Shown: positions 53,274 to 62,556 of the stretch, piece after piece
How the letters are laid out: each line of letters begins with the position of its first letter
How positions within the stretch are numbered: position 1 is the stretch's first letter
Source: Doryteuthis pealeii
Lineage: Eukaryota; Mollusca; Cephalopoda; Myopsida; Loliginidae
Reading direction: 5' to 3'
DNA: 64,000 bases
Assembly: GCA_023376005.1 (NCBI GenBank)
Contig: CM042157.1
Span: 71,932,969-71,996,968, forward strand
Notes under the pieces: generated by a model
The model's input: only the letters and a program-made list of their open reading frames with translations
The model's database searches: none
Told to the model about the DNA's origin: nothing
Position numbers and translations under genes: made by a program

Positions 53274-53278
<5 letters not shown>
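53005..53278 (-). repeat. SINE family B, near full length
   Basis: CTCCGCACAAGCAGGATGCG, TTTGAATTCTGTTTTCC, GAGAGTATCACCACTATGTG, CCAGGATTTGGACATGGGTC and CTAACCAATTACACTATGTG. It ends at (AC)n(AT)n. Confidence 0.87.
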
Positions 53279-53324
<46 letters not shown>

Positions 53325-53326
<2 letters not shown>

Positions 53327-54200
53327 TGAATAAAAAGTAATAAGACAAACAGGAATATTTTTTATATGTTATTTATTCTCAACTAGTTTCGACCTTAGGT
53401 CATCGTCAGGATAAAATTTCTTATTTGAAGAAATTGTTTTTAGATTTTTTTTGAAAGGGAGCATTATGGAAAAACTATAAAAATTGGAGTATTTTTGAGG
53501 GTTTGACATGCTATTCAAATCCGGGTAGATGAGTGTGTTAGTAGTAGCATGTCCATTTGTTCCGTGAAGAACCTCTATGAGGTGGGTTATTTTTTGAATG
53601 CTCTTATATATGTGAGGGAGGGTTCTTGGTAGTTGTGTATATGCCCGTATATGTATACATATAAATGTATGTGTGTGCATACATATGCCCTAATTAAAAT
53701 GATGAGTCCATTTTTTGATTAAAACCAAACAGATGGAAACTTTTTATCTTTTTTATCCATCTGTACTCGTGATTTTCGATTACAGATTTAGTGTTTGTAT
53801 CGCTTTGGATTCTTTCATTAAGGATAAATTTGGTGTCTCTGTCAAAGTCATGGTCATCTAGTCAGAAGTGTTGCTTGACTGGGATGAGCTTGCTGTGATC
53901 TGTAAGTAAGTAAGTAAAGTCGACGGGGCGGCCTAAAGTCGGTATCAGCCAGTCAGCGAGGGAGTCTATCCCCTTTTCAATAGCGCTAGACCAAGGAGAT
54001 TGTTTTTAGCATCTGAGATGGAGTGCCACACCTACCATCAGCTCCTTACTTTACCGCACAGATCCCTGTGCTACTCATACGCTGAGTTGGCGAGGACCGT
54101 ATCGAACTAGGAACCTTGTGGTTTCTAGCCGAACGCTCTACCGACTGAGCTAACCCGGCTGTGATCTGTATTTTTTATTTATTATTTATTCGGTGTGTGT
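53325..54200 (-). pseudogene. Penelope-like element 3' end (GIY-YIG endonuclease end, UTR)
   Basis: On the minus strand from 53903: TDHSKLIPVKQHF, a TGA stop, then LDDHDFDRDTKFILNERIQS and YRWIKKIKSFHLFGFNQKMD before a stop near 53695. The HF...DHDF...E..W/YRWI.K...F.LFG.N pattern matches the C-terminal GIY-YIG endonuclease region of Penelope-like retroelements as I know them. A 270-bp UTR and a hammerhead-like core (53409-53386: CTGACGA, GACC-TAA-GGTC stem, GAAAC) follow, then AATAAATAAC and (TA)n. A SINE (53905-54157) splits the coding part; the 5' end is lost in a microsatellite near 54190. Confidence 0.7.
53905..54157 (-). repeat. SINE family A, intact copy with 13-bp target duplication
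   Basis: GCTGTGATCTGTA flanks the element exactly (53892-53904 and 54158-54170). On the minus strand: CGGGTTAGCTCAGTCGGTAG head, GGTTCCTAGTTCGATACGG, body, then GCCCCGTCGACTTTACTTAC and (TTAC)n. This defines the true ends of family A: about 250 bp with a (TTAC)n 3' tail. Confidence 0.92.
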
Positions 54201-54206
54201 GTATAT

Positions 54207-54253
<47 letters not shown>

Positions 54254-54255
<2 letters not shown>

Positions 54256-54500
54256 TATTAATCAAAAGTTTGGGACCACATTGATTTTTTCCTCGGCACC
54301 CCCTCCCAAAATGTGATGACTATGACACTAAATTACTTTTGGTAGTGAGGCTCCAGATCTTAAAGTCCTGGCGTGTGTGGAGTACCCCTTCATTGCCATT
54401 ACCTCCAGGTCCACTCTGACCCTGTGAGAGCTAAATAGATCTGTTTGAAAATTATAAGTATTGGATAAGAATATTGAAACTAATAATGGTGTGCAAAATA
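54254..54500 (+). repeat. Tc1-like end fused to family D fragment, copy 2
   Basis: AATCAAAAGTTTGGGACCAC, TTGATTTTTTCCTCGG, CTCCAGATCTTAAAGTCC, CCCCTTCATTGCCATTACC and TAAATAGATCTGTTTGAAAA; a longer version of 52338-52500. Confidence 0.65.
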
Positions 54501-54510
54501 AAGTATTAGA

Positions 54511-54966
54511 GGTTAAACTTGCAAATCATCGTCAAAATTAAAACGAAAACTTATTTGGTGGTGATCTATGACAGTTTAACTACAGTGTATGAATGAACTT
54601 TTTTGCGAATTGGATTGCGGTTTGAGGGTTAAGGTTGTTTTTAATTATGTATTGCTTAAGAGAATAACAACAAAAAACTCCAAATTACTATACATTTACT
54701 TAACCATTGAAATTAATTATTGAATCCAACGGTAGACACATTAGTCGCAGTTGTTTGTGTTAGTATTGCGATGTATAGTAATTTGTTTTTTTTGTTTTTT
54801 GTTGTAGTTTTTTTTTTTTTAAGCAATACATAATTAAAAACAACCTTAATCCCCAAACCCCTAACCCAATGCGCAAAAAAAGTTCATTATACACTGTAGT
54901 TAAACTGTCATGGATCACCACCAAATAAGTTTGTTTTAATTTTGACAACGATTTGCAAGTTTAACT
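54511..54966. mobile_element. Foldback element, about 185-bp arms, 8-bp target duplication
   Basis: GTATTAGA flanks both sides (54503-54510 and 54967-54974). The arms (54512-54697 and 54772-54966) are inverted copies containing TTAAACTTGCAAATC, TTATTTGGTGGTGATC, GACAGTTTAACTACAGTGTA and TTTTTAATTATGTATTGCTT. A loop of about 75 bp separates them. An 8-bp duplication is typical of hAT-superfamily integration. Confidence 0.87.
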
Positions 54967-55228
54967 GTATTAGATACCATAGATGTGTTGGCAAACAAAT
55001 GATTATTGAATAGAAATAGTTATTTGAAACTGTAGCAGCTCTTTGGTAATTTTTTCTGGTGATGAAGATCAAGACACAAAGATTGACTGATGTTGAATGA
55101 ATAGTGATTTTATTGTATTTCCAAACACCGTGAAATACTGAAATAAAATGGGGTTTAAACAATAATTTTACAAAAGGTTTTTTTACAAATGCCAGAAACT
55201 TCACGGGAAATTGGGAAGATAAACTTAC

Positions 55229-55345
55229 CCGTGCGCCGTAACCAGTACCAAGAACTAACTTAAGAACAATATTTCCCACACAACTTTTTACTGCTTCTAG
55301 CCTGGGTGGAAGTCCCTTTTTTTTCTTTAGGATATCAAAGGGCAT
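55229..55345 (-). CDS. Possible first coding exon of an unidentified gene
   Basis: An ATG with A at -3 opens 39 codons: MPFDILKKKKGLPPRLEAVK, then SCVGNIVLKLVLGTGYGAR. They end exactly at CGG|GTAAGT, a strong donor, in phase 0. Beyond the donor the frame stays open but turns into low-quality F/Y/I-rich sequence, as expected for intron. A basic KKKK stretch is followed by a hydrophobic GNIVLKLVLGTG segment. I do not recognise it and saw no downstream exon between 55 and 42 kb. The surrounding 200 bases carry more CpG than the window average. Confidence 0.35.
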
Positions 55346-55594
55346 TGTGGGAAGTCCAACAGATATTGGTCCCTACGCAGTTGTTTCCCTTACACTGTCC
55401 ATGTTTAAGGTTATATCTAGAGAGTGGAAAAGAATTATATCTAGCTATTGGGTGCACTCTAAGGCGACAGCTACATATAATTGTGAACAAATTATCAGCA
55501 TTAAATAGGAATACTTGAAACTATATAACTGTGCAAATTATGTATATTAGATAGGAATACTTGAAACTACATTTGGGACAAATAAAGAGACGGA

Positions 55595-55910
55595 CGTTTG
55601 GGGAGGTCCCCCTCCGATCAATCGGCTGGTCATGGCTAGCAACTATGTTTTCACGACCCTATTGCCCATATGGCAAACCCAAACCTTTTTGTCATATATG
55701 TGCTAGAAGGCAGTGGATAAGGTTCTTATTGTCCTGGATATGATGTTAAACTTTATATGATGGTGAAGTTCCAATTCTTGAGCTCAGAGAATGTGGAGTA
55801 CCACTTAATTACTTACTTAATTACTCCCAGGTCCACTCTGATCCGGAGTGGGAGTACCTGTTAGGTCCTATCTATGGTTTAAATAGAAAAAATGTATTTA
55901 TAAAAAAGAG
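55595..55910 (+). repeat. Family D retroposon fragment
   Basis: CCCCCTCCGATCAATCGGCT, GTCATATATGTGCTAGAAGG, CACTCTGATCCGGAGTGGG and CCTATCTATGGTTTAAATAG; interrupted at the link by MITE-1 (55911). Confidence 0.8.
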
Positions 55911-56119
55911 GTTATTTCCTATAACTCCAACCCAAAAAATGGGGAACAACTCTGATTGACTGATAAATTATTTATTTATTTATTGATCTACTAGGAAAAA
56001 AGAAGATGGGGTTAGGGTTAAGAGTTAGTTTAATGGGAAAATAATGGGTAGATTAATTAACAGATAAAATTCATTCAGAGTGGTTCCCCTTTTTTTAGGT
56101 TGGAGTTATAGGAAATAAC
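55911..56119. mobile_element. MITE-1, second copy
   Basis: GTTATTTCCTATAACTCCAA ... ATTATTTATTTATTTATTGA, centre GGGGTTAGGGTTAAGAG, mirrored to TTGGAGTTATAGGAAATAAC. Same layout as 18986-19181. Confidence 0.85.
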
Positions 56120-56224
56120 CCAAAAAGTTATTGCTATGAAACACTGAAAATATAAATAGTTATGATTCTAATTGAATATTTATAAATAAATCAAATGTCA
56201 GCATTAAATAACCTTTTAGTTTAC

Positions 56225-56985
56225 TTGTAACTTTTTCTTTCTTTTTGTCCCAAATCAATTTTGTTTTTTCTTTCTTTCACTCTCAGATTTTTCTTTATTC
56301 TTTCTTTTGTCTTTCTTTCTTATACTCTCTACTTTCTTTCTTTGTTCCTTACCTTTCATTCACACTCAAATTTCTTTTTTCTTCTTTTTTCACTCTCCCC
56401 TTTTTTCACTCTTCCTTTCTTTCTTTCATTCTTGCCTTTCCTTCCTTCTTTCTTTCTTTCACTCTTTTCTATTCCTTCCTTCTTTCTTTCACTCTTTCTA
56501 TTCCTTCCTTTCTTTCTTTCACTCTTTCTATTCCTTCCTTTCTTTCTTTCACTCTTTCTACTTTCTTTCTTTCACTCTTCTTCCTTTCTTTCTTCACTCT
56601 TTCTATTCCTTCCTTTCTTTCTTTCACTCTTTTATTCCTTCCTTTCTTTCTTTCACTCTTTCTATTCCTTCCTTTCTTTCTTTCACTCTTTCTATTCCTT
56701 CCTTTCTTTCTTTCACTCTTTCTATTCCTTTCCTTTCTTTCTTTCACTCTTTCCTTTCCTTTCTTCTCTTCACTCTTTCCTTCCTTTCTTTCTTTCTTTC
56801 ACTCTTTTTCCTTTCTTTCTTTCTTTCCACTCTTTCCTTTCCTTTCTTTCTTCTTTAAATCTTTCCTTTCCTTTCTTTCTTTCTTTAAATCTTTCCTTTC
56901 TTTCCTTTCTTTCTTTCTTTAAATCTTTCCTTTCCTTTCTTTCACTCTTTCTTTCTTTCACTCTTTCTTTCTTTCTCAAGCAATC
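56225..56985. repeat. Pyrimidine minisatellite, unit about 38 bp
   Basis: Units of TTCACTCTTTCTATTCC and TTCCTTTCTTTCTT in tandem (56455-56730), flanked by plainer CTTT sequence and TTTAAATCTTTCC units (56855-56940). Several overlapping 180-266-codon frames of F/L/S are artefacts of the array. Confidence 0.97.
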
Positions 56986-57700
56986 ACAACTTCATCTGCC
57001 CATTCGACCTCGTCTGCCCGTTTGGCCTCGTCTCCTTTCAAACCAAAAACGTCTGAGTTAAATAATATTTCAATCGGAACAATTTTATTTCCGTCCGGCA
57101 TGAAGATATTAGGATTTTTTTTTCTGCGCCTCCTACTTTAGCAGAGGTAACCGCCTCCCTCTTGTTTCAACCAGCCAATTGAATTCACTTCCGCCAAATT
57201 GACAGTGGCCTCTGTTCTTCCGGCTACTTTGAGTGTCCTTTTAATACATTTGATTTTCTTTTAATTTCGATTTTCAACAAGAGTTTATCTCCATTCTTAA
57301 GTGGAAAGGTAAACAATAAAAAGATTCTCTTTAATTCCGGTTTTTCATTTTCCGGTAATCTATAAAACAGGATTTATCTTTTTCCGTGTGCCTTAAGTCT
57401 GATCACATCAAAGACTTGTCTACGGCTGCCGCCGCCGATTCTGGGTTCCCTGACCAACTTGAGATCTCACCTCCTGATATGGTCATTTCCGGATCGCCCA
57501 TCTGTTTTGAATCTACGGCCGAGTTCAGCCGGCGAATTATATTTCCGTTTTTTTTTCTTTCTTCTAATTTCAAAACCTAAATCGGTCACAAAATAACTTA
57601 TAGGAAATAACCAGACAAAGATAATTTTAGGATCCAGACTTTTATTTGTAGATTCACAACTATTTCTTGGAGAGGAGATTTCTCCTGAACTAGTGTGCAC
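56986..57700. other. CpG-bearing block, function unknown
   Basis: Richer in C, G and CpG than its surroundings (CGACCTCGTCTGCCCG, CTGCCGCCGCCGATTCTGG, GGATCGCCCATC). Short frames such as 57386-57580 (+) contain reasonable residues (FPDQLEISPPDMVISGSPIC), but no splice or domain evidence supports a gene. It could be a promoter/first-exon area or a retroelement leader. Confidence 0.25.
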
Positions 57701-57739
57701 CTGACGAAGTTCTGGTCTAAAAGAGGAAGAGATTTCTTT

Positions 57740-57975
57740 TTTGGCGTCAGGGATTTTTTTTTCTGCACATGCCCAGAGGACTCTTCTTGTCTGCGGTCTC
57801 CTGGGAGATTATTACTTTTGGTATCATTTCTTTTATCTTTTTATATTTTATTTAATTTTATTTGGTTTTGTTTTATTTTTAGCATCAGGAATTTTTTTTT
57901 TCTGTGCATGCCCAGAGGACTCTTCCTGTCTGAGGCCTCCTGGGAGATTGTTACTTTTTGTGCCTTTTTTTTATT
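57740..57975 (+). repeat. Family F repeat, tandem pair
   Basis: GCACATGCCCAGAGGACTCT (57766) recurs as TGCATGCCCAGAGGACTCTT (57904), each followed by CTCCTGGGAGATT, about 140 bp apart. A third copy is at 42640-42840. The overlapping open frames come from this duplication. Confidence 0.75.
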
Positions 57976-58364
57976 TTTAATTCTATTTTTATTTAAAAAA
58001 CATCATAATACAACATTATTTAACTTTTAGGATTTCCCTTCCTATTGATTTACAACTTAGATGCTTAAATTAGTTTCCATTGTTATTTAACCATAAATAA
58101 AAAAAAACAATGTAGAACTCTGATAAATCTTGTCGGTTAGTGGTTGGCTACATTTAATTATAACAACATTGTTTCAAATCTGAATGTCTCATTATTAATT
58201 ATCAATAAAGATTGTCTTTTAGAATCTTTTATATTGTGTCAAGTACTTCATGGTCCACTAAACAAAAGAACTTAATTACTAAAGTTTCTTTCAATAAAAT
58301 AATAATTCAAATAAGCAAATTTAATGATATAAATTACAGTGGATGCTAATTGAATTATGGGGGT

Positions 58365-58400
58365 TGTTCTGAAAATAATGCCTACTATTTATTTCCACAT
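58365..58400 (+). mobile_element. Possible mariner-like terminal repeat
   Basis: GGGTTGTTCTGAAAATAATGC resembles the GGTTGTnCnGAAAnTAATGCC end of several mariner families. No transposase or opposite end was found. Confidence 0.3.
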
Positions 58401-58547
58401 AAACGACAACAGATATAGGAAGCACAGTAACACGGATGAATAGGGAACAAGTTTTCAGTGACTGAAACAATATTTTCCCACATAAAAATTAAATGTAGTT
58501 TTAGCTTCAGTAGCTAAAACTGCTTCTTATTATAAGATAGGAGGCTT

Positions 58548-59640
58548 CATAGGTGAACATATACAAAGAAATCCAAACAATGAGGTACATATGACAATAA
58601 TACAGACTTTATTGTCTGAGCACATGTAACATAAAATACAGATACAAAACAGTTAGGATGAACTGTATATGAGCCATGAGGTTAGGGTCTAGAAAGGGCT
58701 ATGTAGATACATGGGTACAAGCCTTAATGGACAGAGACACCTTGTCTAGTGCATCTTAGTGGATGCCAGATGAAAAAGAGGCAGATAGCTTCCTGGGCTG
58801 AATTTAAATAGCCAGGTAGTAATGCCATCTATTGGCAAGTCCTGACAACAAGGAAAGTTAACCCTTTTCCAATATCAACCTCATCCTTGACTAATCATTT
58901 GGAAGCTAATGTAGGTGAGCATATACAAAGAAATCCAACAAAAAGTACATATAACAACAATACAGACTTTATTGTCTGAGCACATGTAACATAAAATACA
59001 GATACAAAACAGTTAAGATGAACTGTATATGAGCCATGGGGTTAGGGTCTAGAAAGGGCTATGTAGATACATGGGTACAAGCTTATAGCAAGACCCCCCC
59101 CAGTCTTAATGGACAGAGACACCTTGTCTAGTGCATTTTAGTGGATGCCAGATGAAAAAAGATGCAGATGTTTCTTCAGAGAAGTCTCTAACGTAAGTGA
59201 ACATATAGAAAGACATCCAAACAAAGAGGTACATGTAACAATAATAGACTTTATTGTCTGAGCACATGTAACATGAAATATAGATACAAAAACAGTTAGG
59301 ATGATCGTCCTGACAAAGGGAGAAAGAGTTCTTGTAGAATTAATCTTAAGACCACTAAATGTAGAATAAAAGAGTCACTTACTGTATAAGGCCTACGTGT
59401 GAGGTCTAGAAAAGGTCTACGTACATACATGGGTACAAGCCTATAGTTGAGAAGCAAGCCCCCCCCCCCTCCGCAAGCAATAATGGACAGTAACACAACT
59501 TGTCAGTGTGTCTTTGTGGATGCCAGATGAAAGAGGCAGATAGCTTCCCAGCTATTTAAATAGCCAGGTAGTAATGCCATCTAGTGGCATGTCCAGGCGA
59601 CAAGAGAAGATAATCCTTTTTTAATATCAACCTCATCCCC
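58548..59640 (-). mobile_element. Array of three LTR-like units
   Basis: Units at 58548-58890, 58908-59172 (cut short) and 59196-59640. On the minus strand each full unit has a TATA-like CTATTTAAATTCAGC or CTATTTAAATAGC and, roughly 200-300 bases on, ACAATAAAGTCT (poly(A) signal), the layout of a U3-R-U5 LTR. Unit 3 has about 100 bp of extra sequence (59300-59400). A part unit in the other orientation is at 60238-60330. No gag/pol sequence lies between units. Confidence 0.6.
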
Positions 59641-59719
59641 AAAGGGAAGACAATCGATACACCACCATTGACAATGTTTTTTTTGTTTTTTGTTTTTCAT
59701 TTCATAGTAATGAACAAAA

Positions 59720-60050
59720 GTTCTTATGGCAATACCCAACCCTTTTTATCATGTATGTGCTTGAAGGTGGTGGCTAAGGGTCTTAATATCCTAGATAGGA
59801 TGTTAAACTCTATCTGATTGTAAAGTTCCAATTCTGAGGCTCTGGGGAATGACTCTGACCCGGAGTGGTAGAACCTGTTAGGCTCCCATCTATGGGTCGA
59901 ATAGAAAAAAATGAATTTAAAATTTAAAAAAAAATACAGGTTGAGTTTTTTAAAAAATGTAATACCCATCAGAATGAATGAAAACAAACGTCTTGTCATA
60001 AGACAACCCAGCAAAGGTTGACATGCCATAAAATCCAACTAACCCACTGC
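59720..60050 (+). repeat. Family D retroposon fragment
   Basis: CTTTTTATCATGTATGTGCT, CTGACCCGGAGTGGTAG, CCCATCTATGGGTCGAATAG and a tail variant (GTTGACATGCCATAAAATCC). Confidence 0.78.
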
Positions 60051-60171
60051 CTAACTGAGCTCACATCTATTGTTTGGTCTTATAAAATTTCAGCAATAAT
60101 GAATGTCAATAGATACAGTTTTTTCTGTAAAAAGGAATTTTAATGGCAAATCTTTTCATACCAAATGCTAT

Positions 60172-60228
60172 TGGTTGATTAGTTGATGACATATCAACCC
60201 TTGTGGGGTATGTAATGCTAAATCTTGT
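60172..60228 (-). repeat. Shared 3' tail, isolated
   Basis: GTTGATGACATATCAACCC and GGGGTATGTAATGCTAAAT. Confidence 0.6.
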
Positions 60229-60237
60229 TTATATATA

Positions 60238-60332
60238 TATGACTTGCCACTAGATGGTGTTACTACTTGGCTATTTAAACTCAGCCCAGGAATCTATCTT
60301 GCTTTCATCTGGGCATCCACAATGATGCATTT
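60238..60332 (+). mobile_element. Fragment of the 58.5-59.6 kb LTR-like unit
   Basis: CTTGCCACTAGATGGTGTTA, TGGCTATTTAAACTCAGCCC and TTCATCTGGGCATCCAC are the inverse complement of 58780-58850. Confidence 0.7.
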
Positions 60333-60337
60333 TTAAG

Positions 60338-60482
60338 GGCTGGTTTAGCTCAGTCGTAGAGCAATCGAAATCAAAAACAATCTCCTTGGTCTAGCGCTAG
60401 TGAAAAGGGGGATAGACTCCCCTCACTGATTGGCTGATACCGACTTTAGGCCACTCCGACGACTTTACTTTTTTTTACTTAT
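60338..60482 (+). repeat. SINE family A, internally deleted
   Basis: GCTGGTTTAGCTCAGTCGTA is fused to AAAAACAATCTCCTTGGTC; ends CTCCGACGACTTTACTTTT. Confidence 0.85.
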
Positions 60483-60514
60483 GTATATATATATATATAT
60501 ATATATATGATCCA

Positions 60515-60685
60515 GAGTTGTAGTACCTGTTTAGGGTCCCATCTATTGGTTAAACAGAAAAAAACATGAATTGATAAACAAAATTGTATTATCCATTAAG
60601 AATGAATTTATTTCACAACTTTTGTCGGCATTAAATGACCCACCAAGGTTATTATGCCGTTAAAACAAACCAAAACCAAACGTTT
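60515..60685 (+). repeat. Family D link and shared tail
   Basis: GAGTTGTAGTACCTG, TATTGGTTAAACAG, TTGTATTATCCATTAAGAAT, GGCATTAAATGACCC and TTATTATGCCGTTAAAAC. Confidence 0.8.
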
Positions 60686-61184
60686 TTATTTGAATAAAGA
60701 AATTTATTGAAGTTGGTGGGGGGGGGGTAGGTGGGAAAGAAAGATAAAACAAATCTCTTAATTTTGGGATTTTATGTGATATTACATTGGTTTGTAAAGA
60801 ATGGTTTGTATTCCACGTTTGCATTATAATAAGAGGTTTTATATATTATTGATTTTTTAGCTCTAAAAAATAGGGGTTTTCATTATATTAAAGGCTGCAT
60901 TGTGCTCTAGTAAATCTGGTAGTCCTGCTCAGACATAGTCTATTTTCATAGACATACAGATGCTGAAAAACACTGTTCGAAGCTGAATAGTATTTGTTAT
61001 TGCATTAGAGAGAATTGTGGGTAATAAAAATAGTGTAATGTTTCTTTATTATTAAGAGAGTAGCAGCCATGTTGTTTTTTGTTGTTGTAAAAGATTTTAA
61101 AATTTAATATAATTTTTTAAAAGCTTTTTAAAAAAAACAAATACAGGTTGATAGTAAAAAATTATTTTAGTTCATTCTTTTTGT

Positions 61185-61342
61185 TATGTGAGAAGATTTC
61201 ACTGACGAAAAAATATTACTAGCAGGAATTATGAATATACCACAGTATGATTAATTTAATCATTACATTTGAATATGGTTTATTTAAAGAGCTATTGCTA
61301 AAATACTTCAATTTAAAAAGTATTAAATAATATTTGATTTAA

Positions 61343-61376
<34 letters not shown>

Positions 61377-61805
61377 CTCTCCTCTCTCTCTCTCTCTCTC
61401 TTTTTTTTCTTTTTCTTTTTCATCTTTCATTGTGTTTCAATTTATTAAAACAGATTAGTGTTTATCGCTTCCACGCTACCGCTCCCTCTATCTTTCCCCT
61501 ACTCTTTCTTTTCTTATTATATTTTTTCTGTGTAGCATGTCCTTTTCTTCCCTTTCTTTATAATAAACCATCGAGTGGTCCATTATTTTAGCTAAAGAAG
61601 ATGACACTTATTAATAAATTAAGAACTGAATGGTTTTTGAACTCTACAATTTGGAGTGAGAAGATCGCCGATGACAAAAAATTCACTAGCAGGACTTATT
61701 ATTATACCACAGTATGATAATTTATTTTTTCATTACAACATTTTGATATGTTTATTTAAGAGCTATTGCTAAATACTTCTATATGTAAAAAGTTATAATA
61801 ACTTT
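61185..61805 (+). repeat. Family G repeat with internal direct duplication
   Basis: 61190-61325 and 61655-61800 are direct copies (ACTAGCAGGAATTATGAATA / ACTAGCAGGACTTATTATTA; AGAGCTATTGCTAAA). Between them lie a (CT)n run (61342-61402) and text shared with 45520-45850 (TTTTCTGTGTAGCATGTCC). Confidence 0.7.
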
Positions 61806-62132
61806 GTTTTTGAACCTGTAACATTTATATGTTTGTATATATGCCTATTTGTACATTTTACCATAAACATCACACAATAAGTCTCGGGCCTGACATATAG
61901 ATGGCATCACTAATAAAAAATCCATATGATTTTTATAAAGTAGTAACCTTTCAAAAATGGCACGTGTCAAAATTTCAGCCCAATCGGATTATTAATTTAC
62001 AAATTAAGGTTATTTAAGTGAAGTACTGTTGCAAATTTTTCAAATTTGGAAGAATTTTCCTCTGTGATCCCCCTTATCATCAGCAGTTGCATGAAAAATG
62101 AGTATACCTACCTACCTACCTATATATAGATA

Positions 62133-62167
<35 letters not shown>

Positions 62168-62363
62168 ACGTTTTTTTCACTTTTAGATATATTAATTGAA
62201 TGAATTCTACTTAAAAATGTTGGCCTCTGATGATTGAAAAATATAAACTCAAAATAATCATTTTAAAAAAATTTTATTTTCATGTGGCCACTGTTTTATA
62301 AAAATAATCCACGTTAATCTATTTATTTTAATATTAGATATAAAAAATAAATCAGGTTACTAA

Positions 62364-62556
62364 ATTGCAGAATAGCACGCAAGAGATAATATTATTAGAT
62401 TATGGTATAAAATGTATTACATTTCACGGAAATTACCCGAAACCTTTAAGATGTTTGGAAAGGGATACTTTTGGGAGTTTCTGTAATGTAATGCTATTCA
62501 TACCTAAAATTTAATTCTAATGATATTATCTCTTGCATGCCATTCTGCATTTTTGT
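62364..62556. mobile_element. MITE-3, palindromic ends of about 37 bp
   Basis: TGCAGAATAGCACGCAAGAG and ATAATATTATTAGA at the left match, inverted, TCTAATGATATTATCTCTTG and CATGCCATTCTGCA at the right. About 193 bp. Confidence 0.75.

Noticed and set aside
56245..57061. Open frames up to 266 codons, at first sight membrane proteins
   Set aside because: All three plus frames of the pyrimidine minisatellite stay open at once, with periodic F/L/S/H repeats; no real protein signal.
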